In this document: one piece after another, positions 1 to 6,868 of the stretch
Position numbering within the stretch: the first letter of the stretch is position 1
Layout of the letters: every line of letters begins with the position of its first letter
Origin: Clostridiales bacterium
GTDB taxonomy: Bacteria > Bacillota > Clostridia > Christensenellales > Christensenellaceae
Direction of reading: 5' to 3'
NCBI GenBank assembly: GCA_003343685.1
Contig: QAKS01000040.1
Span: 1-11,264 of the forward strand
Length of the DNA stretch: 11,264 bases
Program-made: the position numbers and the translations under genes
Notes under the pieces: model-generated
The model's database searches: none
Seen by the model: only the letters and a program-made list of their open reading frames with translations
Told to the model about the DNA's origin: nothing

Positions 1-2484
1 GCGGCAGCTCTCGCGGCCAATCAGGCGCGCATTCCCCTGGCAAAAATGGCAGTTGAAGAAACCGGCATGGGTATTGTGGAAGACAAAGTCATTAAAAATC
101 ACTATGCTTCCGAGTATATCTACAACGCCTACAGGCATACAAAAACCTGCGGCGTGATCGAAGAGGATCCGTCCTTCGGCATTAAAAAAATTGTTGAGCC
201 CGTGGGCGTTGTGGCTGCCGTTATTCCTACAACAAACCCCACATCAACCGCGATATTTAAGACGCTGCTGGCGCTTAAAACACGCAACGGCATTATCATC
301 AGCCCGCATCCCCGGGCAAAACAGTGTACTGTCGAGGCTTCCCGCATTGTGTTGGATGCGGCAGTAGCCGCCGGCGCCCCCGAGGGCATCATTGGCTGGA
401 TTGACATACCCTCTATTGAGATGACCAACATGATTATGAAAGAGGCTGATCTGATTTTGGCAACAGGCGGACCCGGCATGGTAAAGGCGGCATATTCCTC
501 CGGAAAACCTGCTGTCGGCGTCGGTGCGGGAAACACCCCCGCTATCATCGATGATACCGCCGACATCAAGCTGGCTGTCAACAGCATCATCCACTCCAAA
601 TCCTTTGACAACGGTATGATCTGCGCTTCGGAGCAGTCCGTGATCGTGCTTGAGAAGGTCTATGACGAGGTAAAAAAGGAATTTGCCGCCCGCGGCTGCT
701 ATTTTCTTACAACCGACGAAACCGACAAGGTCAGAAAGACGATCATCATCAACGGTGCGCTCAACGCCAAAATCGTCGGTCAGCCCGCTTACAAAATTGC
801 CGCTCTTGCCGGCGTGACCGTACCCGAAGATACGCGCGTTATCATTGGCGAAGTGGAAAGCGTAGACCTTGCGGAGGAATTTGCCCACGAAAAACTCTCC
901 CCTGTTCTGGCCATGTATCAAGCAAAAACGTTTGGCGATGCGTTGGATAAAGCTGAGCAGCTGATTGCCGACGGCGGATACGGACACACTTCGTCCGTAT
1001 ATCTCAACGCCCTTACCGAACAGAAAAAGCTTGATGAGTTTGCAGAGCGTATGAAGACCTGCCGCATACTCGTCAATACGCCCTCCTCTCACGGCGGAAT
1101 CGGCGATCTGTATAACTTTAAACTGACCCCTTCCCTGACGCTTGGCTGCGGCAGCTGGGGCGGAAACAGCGTTTCCGAAAACGTCGGGGTCATGCACCTG
1201 CTCAACATTAAGACAGTAGCCGAAAGGAGAGAAAATATGCTTTGGTTCAGAGCCCCCGAAAAGGTCTATATGAAAAAGGGCTGCCTGCCTGTAGCCATGG
1301 ACGAGCTGAAAAACGTAATGGGCAAAAAGAAGGCGTTTCTTGTCACAGATTCCTTTCTTTATCAGAACGGATATACAAAGTCTATCACCGATAAGCTTGA
1401 TGAGATGGGCATTCGCTACAACGTATTTTTTGACGTTGCTCCCGACCCGACGCTGGCCTGCGCCAAAGAAGGCGCGAAAGCTATGGCTGCCTTTGAGCCC
1501 GACTGTATTATTGCGCTTGGCGGCGGTTCCGCTATGGACGCGGCAAAAATCATGTGGGTGATGTATGAGCATCCCGAAGTAAACTTTATGGATATGGCGA
1601 TGCGTTTTCAGGATATCCGCAAGCGCATATACACCTTCCCCAAAATGGGCGAGAAGGCTTACTTTATTGCGATTCCCACATCCGCCGGCACGGGCAGCGA
1701 AGTTACTCCTTTCGCAGTCATCACAGACGAAAGCAGCGGCGTCAAATATCCTCTTGCCGACTATGAACTTTTGCCGAAGATGGCCATTATAGATGCAGAT
1801 CTGATGATGAACATGCCCAAGGGGCTGACGGCAGCCAGCGGCATAGACGCCATGACCCACTCTCTGGAAGCGTATGCGGCTATGCTTGCCACGCCGTTTA
1901 CAGACGGTTTAGCTCTCGAGTCGCTGAAGCTGATCTTTAAATATCTGCCGAGAGCCTACAACGACGGTCCCAACGATCCCGAAGCGAGAGAGCAGATGGC
2001 CAACGCTTCTACCATGGCCGGCATGGCATTCGCCAATGCGTTCCTCGGTGTGTGTCATTCTATGGCGCATAAACTGGGCGCGTTCCATCATCTGCCCCAC
2101 GGTATTGCCAATGCCCTGATGATCGAAGAGGTTCTTCGGTTTAACGCAGAGGAATGCCCGCAGAAAATGGGAACATTCCCCCAATATGCCTATCCGCATA
2201 CCCTCGCCAGATACTGCCAGGTTGCCGACGCTCTCGGAATCGGCGGCAAAACCGACGGCGAAAAATTTGAGAATCTGATTAAGGCAATACGTCAGCTGAA
2301 AAAGTCGGTAGACGTCAAGGACTCCATCTCCGAATACGGCGTAGACGAAAAGAAATTTCTGGATCAGCTCGATGAAATGGTAGAACAGGCGTTCGATGAC
2401 CAGTGCACCGGCGCCAATCCCAGATATCCGCTGATGAGCGAAATTAAGGATATGTACCTGACGGCCTATTACGGCAATAAATAA
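1..2484 (+). CDS. adhE: Bifunctional acetaldehyde-CoA/alcohol dehydrogenase AdhE (5' end outside window)
   Basis: AdhE converts acetyl-CoA to acetaldehyde and then to ethanol using two NADH; it is the main NADH sink of anaerobic fermenters and forms cytoplasmic filaments (spirosomes) in known members. The frame is open from base 1, so the ATG at 46 is internal. Comparing the catalytic cysteine (codon 622-624, in NGMICASEQ) with Cys246 of E. coli AdhE suggests about 38 residues are missing; the whole protein would be near 865 residues, normal for the family. The N-terminal half is a CoA-acylating aldehyde dehydrogenase. A linker around 1200-1260 leads into an iron-dependent alcohol dehydrogenase with the nucleotide motif GGGSAMD (1519-1539). 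The four iron ligands are intact: Asp 1846 and His 1858 in GIDAMTH, His 2056 in VCHSMAH and His 2098 in LPHG. It reads into the kinase-like gene 15 bp downstream. Its promoter is not in the window. Confidence 0.98.
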   Translation, partial: AAALAANQARIPLAKMAVEETGMGIVEDKVIKNHYASEYIYNAYRHTKTCGVIEEDPSFGIKKIVEPVGVVAAVIPTTNPTSTAIFKTLLALKTRNGIIISPHPRAKQCTVEASRIVLDAAVAAGAPEGIIGWIDIPSIEMTNMIMKEADLILATGGPGMVKAAYSSGKPAVGVGAGNTPAIIDDTADIKLAVNSIIHSKSFDNGMICASEQSVIVLEKVYDEVKKEFAARGCYFLTTDETDKVRKTIIINGALNAKIVGQPAYKIAALAGVTVPEDTRVIIGEVESVDLAEEFAHEKLSPVLAMYQAKTFGDALDKAEQLIADGGYGHTSSVYLNALTEQKKLDEFAERMKTCRILVNTPSSHGGIGDLYNFKLTPSLTLGCGSWGGNSVSENVGVMHLLNIKTVAERRENMLWFRAPEKVYMKKGCLPVAMDELKNVMGKKKAFLVTDSFLYQNGYTKSITDKLDEMGIRYNVFFDVAPDPTLACAKEGAKAMAAFEPDCIIALGGGSAMDAAKIMWVMYEHPEVNFMDMAMRFQDIRKRIYTFPKMGEKAYFIAIPTSAGTGSEVTPFAVITDESSGVKYPLADYELLPKMAIIDADLMMNMPKGLTAASGIDAMTHSLEAYAAMLATPFTDGLALESLKLIFKYLPRAYNDGPNDPEAREQMANASTMAGMAFANAFLGVCHSMAHKLGAFHHLPHGIANALMIEEVLRFNAEECPQKMGTFPQYAYPHTLARYCQVADALGIGGKTDGEKFENLIKAIRQLKKSVDVKDSISEYGVDEKKFLDQLDEMVEQAFDDQCTGANPRYPLMSEIKDMYLTAYYGNK

Positions 2485-2499
2485 ACGAGGAGGAACACC

Positions 2500-3249
2500 A
2501 TGAAGCTTGATACAGTAATTGCGGAACGCACTCATAAAAAAATATATCGAGACGGCAGCTTTGCCATTAAAGTATTCGACGAGACCTTTCCGAAATCGGA
2601 TATTTTAAACGAAGCACTGAACCAGTCAAGGATTGAGGAAACGGGTCTTAATGTCCCGAAAATCGTGGAGGTCGCCAAAATCGATGGAAAATGGGCTATT
2701 GTCTTTGATTTTATTGAAGGTAAAACCATGCAGCAGATTATGGACGAAAATCCAGATAAAACGGATGAGCTTTTGGAACAGTTTTTGGATATTCAGCTGG
2801 AAATACACTCCAAGCGTTCTCCTCTTCTGAACAAAATCCGCGATAAGATGCAGGGCAAAATTTCCAAGACCGATCTGGATGCAACGACCCGTTATGAACT
2901 GCATATGCGCCTCGACGGAATGCCTGTGCGGAACAAAGTCCTCCACGGCGATTTTAACCCCAGCAATATTATCATCCGCCCCGACGGCGTTCCCTATATT
3001 TTAGACTGGTCTCACGCCACACAGGGTAATGCCAGTGCGGACGCAGCGCGTACCTATCTGCTGTTTATGCTGGAGGGTAAAGAAAAGCTGGCAGAACGGT
3101 ATTTGAAGTTGTTCTCCCAAAAAGCTGACATTGCCATTCAGTATATTCAAAAATGGCTGCCCATTGTCGCCGCGTCCCAGTCCGTCAAAGGCAAACCCGA
3201 AGAGCGCGAGTTCCTTCTCAAATGGGCTGATGTCGTGGAATACGAATAA
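2500..3249 (+). CDS. APH/choline-kinase-fold phosphotransferase family protein
   Basis: A 249-residue cytoplasmic protein with the protein-kinase-like fold of the aminoglycoside phosphotransferase (APH) family. Visible motifs are a candidate ATP-binding lysine (K24 in FAIKVF), the catalytic loop HGDFNPSN (H149 to N156, with D151 as probable base and N156 as metal ligand) and the DFG-equivalent metal aspartate D169 in ILDWSHA, followed by an ADAART segment. At about 250 residues it is at the short end for APH-type enzymes but has both catalytic segments. The start follows a strong GAGGAGGA ribosome site at 2487-2494, 15 bp after the adhE stop, so the two genes are probably co-transcribed. The substrate cannot be read from the sequence: the fold covers sugar, choline, amino-acid, fructosamine and drug kinases. 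I infer a housekeeping small-molecule kinase rather than antibiotic resistance, because it sits in a metabolic operon with no mobile-element signs. Confidence 0.85.
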   Translation: MKLDTVIAERTHKKIYRDGSFAIKVFDETFPKSDILNEALNQSRIEETGLNVPKIVEVAKIDGKWAIVFDFIEGKTMQQIMDENPDKTDELLEQFLDIQLEIHSKRSPLLNKIRDKMQGKISKTDLDATTRYELHMRLDGMPVRNKVLHGDFNPSNIIIRPDGVPYILDWSHATQGNASADAARTYLLFMLEGKEKLAERYLKLFSQKADIAIQYIQKWLPIVAASQSVKGKPEEREFLLKWADVVEYE

Positions 3250-3277
3250 AGGCAGGTTTGAAACATTTCCTTTCGTA

Positions 3278-3316
3278 CCAATCAAAGCCACCCATAAAAC
3301 GGGTGGTTTTGATTGG
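3278..3316. repeat. 16-bp inverted repeat (long hairpin), possible terminator of adhE operon
   Basis: The arms 3278-3293 (CCAATCAAAGCCACCC) and 3301-3316 (GGGTGGTTTTGATTGG) pair over 16 positions with a single G-U wobble, around a 7-base A-rich loop. The full stem is not followed by a T-run on either strand, unlike a classic terminator. Its inner part alone (CCACCC/GGGTGG followed by TTTTGATT) could work as a short intrinsic terminator on the plus strand, 40-60 bp after the kinase stop codon. The other possibility is a dispersed palindromic repeat; one copy in the window cannot decide. Confidence 0.7.
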
Positions 3317-3394
3317 CCAAAAAACTTCTTCTGCAATGGATGCAAAGGACATTTCTCTGCGAAGACAAAAAGCGCAACAGGAAAATGGCATAGA

Positions 3395-3434
3395 AAAACC
3401 CTTCAAGCATGTTCGATACGTCCTGAAGGGTTTT
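3395..3434. terminator. Bidirectional intrinsic terminator between convergent units
   Basis: A perfect 11-bp inverted repeat, AAAACCCTTCA at 3395-3405 and TGAAGGGTTTT at 3424-3434, with an 18-base loop. Because the arms end in A4 and T4, both strands give a stem followed by U's: four or five on the minus strand (GGGTTTTTC) and four on the plus strand. It lies 11 bp beyond the stop codon of the minus-strand SpoIID-domain gene and about 145 bp beyond the kinase gene, so it can end transcription from both sides. The rest of the 3250-3445 spacer, apart from the upstream hairpin, contains no gene I can support. Confidence 0.85.
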
Positions 3435-3445
3435 GTGCATATGCA

Positions 3446-5665
3446 CTATCTGACTCTCACTCTGATGCGTTTATACTTTCCGTTATCGTACGATACCGCA
3501 TAGATATACGTCGTTCCTTTTCTCACCGCTGTAATCTTACCGTCGGAGCTTACTTTCGCTATTTTGCTGTTGGCAGAATACCACCTTATGTCATTCGTTG
3601 TGGCAGTTTTGGGCCTTACAGATGCTTTCACCTGATAGCTCCTTCCTCTTTTCAGCGAAAGCGACGATTTCGATACCCTAACGCTTTTCACATTTGTGAT
3701 TTTTGCACTGTCTGTTACCGTCACGTAGAACTTCATATATTTCTTTGAATCGGCGGAGTAAACCTTGATCGTCGTCCGTCCCGCGCTTACTCCCGTAATT
3801 CTGCCGCTGCTCCAGCCTACTTTTGCAATGGCAGGATTGCTTGAAATATAGAACATGTGCCTGTTTGACGCATTTCGCGGAGAAAGGTTCACCCTTGGCT
3901 TATACGTCTTGCCGACGGCAATCGTCTTATACTGTGTGGACAGGCTGATCTTTTTCACCCTGCGTGTGGGGGAACGCTTCACTACAGAAATATAGTATCT
4001 CGTCGTAAGCCCGTTTGCTGTAGTCGCCGTAATCAGCGCTTTTCCCGAGTTTCTGCCTTTCACCGTGCCGGATGAGGACACCGTCGCCACTTTTGTATTG
4101 CTTGATTTGTAAGTCACCTTCTTATTTGTGGCGTTGGAAGGCCTCAGCGTATAAGTGAGCTTTGTCGTTTTGCCGACGCGCACCACCCTGATAGCACTTT
4201 TTGCCTTCAGGCTCGTTACCGCCACTGCCGACGGCGCCTGAATTTCCTCCTCTTCTGCAATCGAAAGCGCTTTTATCGTTGTATTGGGATAATAAAACGC
4301 TATAATTTCACGATAGGATTTACCGTGGTTTTTCGCCATCATATAAGCGCCGCACTGGCTCATTCCCACGCCGTGCCCCCATCTGCAATGAGTCAGCATA
4401 AAGCCGCTGCTATCGGACGACAGTTTATACAGCCTAAGGGTTGAGTCTGTTTTTTTGTAAACGGCATAGGGCCCTCCCTCGGCCAACTTCGTCGCGTCCA
4501 TCACAACTGTCACGGCAGAGGTCTTGCCTCCCACTGTCACATTCATTTTAACGGAAAAAGTAGTGTAATTCGGGCACTCTGCCATTGTTTCAAAGTCGGA
4601 AGCGGCATGACCGGAACATTTCGTAAACGATATCGCATCGTGTTTCGTCCTGTAGCCTTTCGGCGTCACGGCCTCAATACTGTTGATCGCAACATCCGCA
4701 TATGATGCATCGGACCCTAATGCCGCGACAGCCAACGTTTTCAGATAACTATTGAAATTTTTCGATGTTTTTCCATCCGTTCCGAGCAGCTTCCCATCTC
4801 TTTGAAGCCTGATGCTCTCCTCCGTACCGGAGGAGTGATACTCTGCATCGTAGGGATCCTCCTTGACGACCTCATACGGCTCCAGTTTTTTGGAGGAACT
4901 CCATACATGCTGAGGAATATCGACATATCCGCCGTTTGTCGCGGCGTAGTATGCCTGCACCATCTCATCTCCGCAATACAGAATTTGGCCGGCGGTCTCC
5001 TTTGCCGCCTGCATACTTCTCGTGTAAGCGGCGTTATAGCCGCAGTATGTCTGATCGCTGGAATAGTCCACAAGCTCATAATTCGGCTGATTCGTCGTCA
5101 GTCTTCTCGCCGCATAGGTGCGCGCCAGAATCGCCTGCGCCTTCAGCGCCTCCAAAGGCCAGCTTTCGGACATTTCATACGGAATGACGCCCGCAATATA
5201 GTCGTCCAGATAAACGCGGTTGATACAGCGGAGATACCCCCCCGCGATGGAAAAAGAAATATCCCCCAGGTAATCTCTGTTCTTGGAGTTCGTCCCATAA
5301 ATCCGCCGAAGCGTTATCAGATTCTCACTGCCCGCATCGGGCTGACAGCTGATAAAGGACACCGTATCACTCCCGCGGAGCACAGCGCCGCCGTCTGCAC
5401 GGTACAGTGACAATTTTCCGTCCTCCAGCTTAACTGTATACTTTCCCCTGGCAACCGCAGCCTCCGGCGCTTCTTTTAAATAATAATTGCCGTCCACGGT
5501 CAGCTCTTTGCTTTTTACCGTGCTGCCGATCGAGAGCTTTACTCTGATATAGGAATAATCTCCGGCCGCCTCCGCTTTTGACATTGTTACGACAGGTATT
5601 ACAGCACAAAACAGCAGCAGCGCCGCCACCGCCATGCCGATCACCCTGGTACAAATGTTTTTCAT
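3446..5665 (-). CDS. Secreted SpoIID/LytB-domain protein with three C-terminal Big2 domains
   Basis: A 739-residue exported protein. Residues 1-34 form a signal peptide (basic start, hydrophobic core 10-27, AEAA end). The SpoIID/LytB domain follows: YLDDYIAGVIPYEM (152-165) with E164 matching the catalytic glutamate of SpoIID lytic transglycosylases, then the alanine-rich helix EALKAQAILARTYAAR, and the family signature GHGVGMSQCGA (430-440). SpoIID proteins cut peptidoglycan glycan strands stripped of stem peptides; LytB relatives enhance amidases. An acidic linker (EEEE, 471-474) leads to three tandem Big2 immunoglobulin-like domains at about 477-562, 567-650 and 656-739, rich in Lys/Arg and Ser/Thr. 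At 739 residues it is about twice the size of a sporulation SpoIID, so a surface wall-remodelling role is more likely than engulfment. The start has GGGGAG at 5676-5681, 10 bp upstream, and an extended -10 promoter. Ten cysteines, including C208 and C231, are present; zinc binding as in the C. difficile enzyme is possible but not evident. Confidence 0.9.
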   Translation of the reverse strand: MKNICTRVIGMAVAALLLFCAVIPVVTMSKAEAAGDYSYIRVKLSIGSTVKSKELTVDGNYYLKEAPEAAVARGKYTVKLEDGKLSLYRADGGAVLRGSDTVSFISCQPDAGSENLITLRRIYGTNSKNRDYLGDISFSIAGGYLRCINRVYLDDYIAGVIPYEMSESWPLEALKAQAILARTYAARRLTTNQPNYELVDYSSDQTYCGYNAAYTRSMQAAKETAGQILYCGDEMVQAYYAATNGGYVDIPQHVWSSSKKLEPYEVVKEDPYDAEYHSSGTEESIRLQRDGKLLGTDGKTSKNFNSYLKTLAVAALGSDASYADVAINSIEAVTPKGYRTKHDAISFTKCSGHAASDFETMAECPNYTTFSVKMNVTVGGKTSAVTVVMDATKLAEGGPYAVYKKTDSTLRLYKLSSDSSGFMLTHCRWGHGVGMSQCGAYMMAKNHGKSYREIIAFYYPNTTIKALSIAEEEEIQAPSAVAVTSLKAKSAIRVVRVGKTTKLTYTLRPSNATNKKVTYKSSNTKVATVSSSGTVKGRNSGKALITATTANGLTTRYYISVVKRSPTRRVKKISLSTQYKTIAVGKTYKPRVNLSPRNASNRHMFYISSNPAIAKVGWSSGRITGVSAGRTTIKVYSADSKKYMKFYVTVTDSAKITNVKSVRVSKSSLSLKRGRSYQVKASVRPKTATTNDIRWYSANSKIAKVSSDGKITAVRKGTTYIYAVSYDNGKYKRIRVRVR

Positions 5666-5703
5666 TGCGTCACTTCTCCCCGTAAAGCTTGTATATAGTG
5701 TTA

Positions 5704-5712
5704 ATTATAGCA
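5704..5712 (-). promoter_or_regulatory. Extended -10 promoter of the SpoIID-domain gene
   Basis: Read on the minus strand this is TGCTATAAT: a perfect TATAAT -10 box (5704-5709) with the TGn extension. A TTAACA sequence lies upstream with a 20-bp gap, longer than ideal, so the extended -10 probably does most of the work. Transcription would start near 5697, giving a leader of about 30 bases. It looks sigma-A type; I do not see sporulation-sigma consensus boxes. Confidence 0.65.
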
Positions 5713-5744
5713 CAGAAATATTAATAAAATGTTAAAAATAAATT

Positions 5745-5774
5745 ACAGCTCCGATTGAGTAGCATCGGAGCTGT
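5745..5774 (-). terminator. Intrinsic terminator after pfkA
   Basis: A perfect 11-bp stem, ACAGCTCCGAT (5745-5755) and ATCGGAGCTGT (5764-5774), with an 8-base loop, starting 10 bp past the pfkA stop codon. On the minus strand it is followed by AATTTATTTTT, a T-rich though interrupted tail. It separates pfkA from the SpoIID-domain gene, whose own promoter begins about 30 bp further on. Confidence 0.85.
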
Positions 5775-5784
5775 TATAATTCGC

Positions 5785-6750
5785 CTAAGCGTTCGCCATC
5801 ATCATGGAGTGGCAGTCGTAAAGCTTTCTGTCAAATTTCATCTTCATGGCCAGCGCCGAATCTATATCATACGCGACTATTTTATTATTGTGGAGACCAA
5901 CCACTTTATTGCTGTCGCCCGACTCCAGCAATTCAACTGCCTTAATTCCCATCTTAATGGACATCAGCCTGTCAAACGCCGTAGGCGCACCGCCCCTTTG
6001 GATGTACCCGAGAACAATGGCTTTTACGTCAAGATTGGATTTTGCTCTGATGTAATTTGCAAACGCTTCGCCCTTCCCCGCGCCCTCTGCGATGACAACA
6101 ATGCTGGTCATGTGGCCTTTGATATGCCTGTTTACCAAGCTGTCGCAGATCGCATCCACGTCAAACTCCACCTCCGGAACGATAATATACTCCACTTCTC
6201 CGGCAACGCCCGCCGCCAAAGCCAAGTCGCCACAGGCATTTCCCATCACCTCTATGACGCCTATTCTCTCGTGAGACAGCATCGTATCTCTGATCTTCGC
6301 TATCTCGTTCACCACATAATGCGTTGCCGTGTCAAAACCTATCGTATAATCGGTATAGGCTAAATCATTGTCAATGGTGCCGGGAAGTCCTACCGTAGGC
6401 ATACCCATATGACTCAATATCTGCGCACCCTTAAAACTGCCGTCGCCTCCTATGACAACAAGACCTTCTACACCAAAAGCCTTTAATACCTTCAGTGCCT
6501 TTTCCTGGCCTTCCTTCGTCTTCATCTCTTCACAACGTGCAGTCTTGAGAATTGTACCGCCCCTGCCGACAATTCCCTCAATGTCCTTTTCATCTATCTC
6601 GGCCAATCTGCCGTCAATGAGCCCGGAATATCCCTTTGTAACACCGATGACCTTGATTCCCTTACTGTTGGCCAACCGCACTACAGATGAAATTGCCGCA
6701 TTCATTCCCGGAGCGTCGCCGCCGCTGGTTAAAATCCCTATGCTCTTCAT
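5785..6750 (-). CDS. pfkA: ATP-dependent 6-phosphofructokinase
   Basis: PfkA phosphorylates fructose-6-phosphate to fructose-1,6-bisphosphate, the committed step of glycolysis; it is a cytoplasmic homotetramer. From the ATG at 6750 it has 321 residues and aligns without gaps to Bacillus-type PfkA over residues 1-252: ATP loop G11 in SGGDAPGMN, GGDGS with D103 and G104 (G104 marks ATP rather than pyrophosphate use), catalytic D127 in GTIDND, R162, E187, E222 and R252. An in-frame GTG at 6783 would add 11 residues, but it has no ribosome site and would precede the conserved MKSIGILTSGG start; GGAG at 6759-6762 sits 8 bp before the ATG. Departures from the Bacillus/E. coli consensus are S21 for R21, K211 for R211, H213 for K213, K243 for R243 and Y249 for H249. 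It lies downstream of dnaE, a common Firmicutes order, with its own promoter. No pyruvate kinase gene follows. Confidence 0.97.
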   Translation of the reverse strand: MKSIGILTSGGDAPGMNAAISSVVRLANSKGIKVIGVTKGYSGLIDGRLAEIDEKDIEGIVGRGGTILKTARCEEMKTKEGQEKALKVLKAFGVEGLVVIGGDGSFKGAQILSHMGMPTVGLPGTIDNDLAYTDYTIGFDTATHYVVNEIAKIRDTMLSHERIGVIEVMGNACGDLALAAGVAGEVEYIIVPEVEFDVDAICDSLVNRHIKGHMTSIVVIAEGAGKGEAFANYIRAKSNLDVKAIVLGYIQRGGAPTAFDRLMSIKMGIKAVELLESGDSNKVVGLHNNKIVAYDIDSALAMKMKFDRKLYDCHSMMMANA

Positions 6751-6834
6751 AATCACCACTCCACAATAATATAAATTTTTCACGGAATATCTTTGAGTTT
6801 GCCAAGCTACCCCATGTTATTTACGTTTGTATTA

Positions 6835-6863
6835 AGTATACCACACCGTCCTGCCTTTTACAA
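6835..6863 (-). promoter_or_regulatory. Sigma-A-type promoter of pfkA
   Basis: On the minus strand: -35 TTGTAA (6858-6863), a 17-bp spacer, then -10 TATACT (6835-6840) with a TGn extension (TGGTATACT). The -35 box begins within a few bases of the dnaE stop codon. Transcription would start near 6828, leaving a leader of about 78 bases before the pfkA ATG. I see no terminator between dnaE and pfkA, so read-through from dnaE is also possible. Confidence 0.75.
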
Positions 6864-6868
6864 ACAAA

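Noticed and set aside
244..1860. Long open frame (538 codons) antisense to adhE
   Set aside because: It lies wholly opposite a clearly conserved enzyme, encodes no recognisable domain and has low-quality, Cys/His/Arg-rich composition; it is a codon-bias shadow.
2500..3249. Antibiotic-resistance aminoglycoside phosphotransferase
   Set aside because: The fold matches, but the gene sits in a metabolic operon with no mobile-element context, and the substrate-binding region shows no recognised resistance-enzyme signature.
3218..3503. Small open frames crossing the 3250-3445 spacer on both strands
   Set aside because: They run through the hairpin, the terminator stem and the ends of both flanking genes. 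The minus-strand one would start at a TTG inside the terminator stem. No convincing ribosome site or domain is seen.
3446..5665. Annotation as sporulation gene spoIID itself
   Set aside because: It is about twice the usual length, has three Big2 domains and a vegetative-looking promoter, and lacks sporulation neighbours; only the domain name is supported.
6751..6783. GTG at 6783 as the start of pfkA
   Set aside because: It would add 11 residues not found in PfkA proteins, has no ribosome site, and would cover the GGAG that serves the ATG at 6750.
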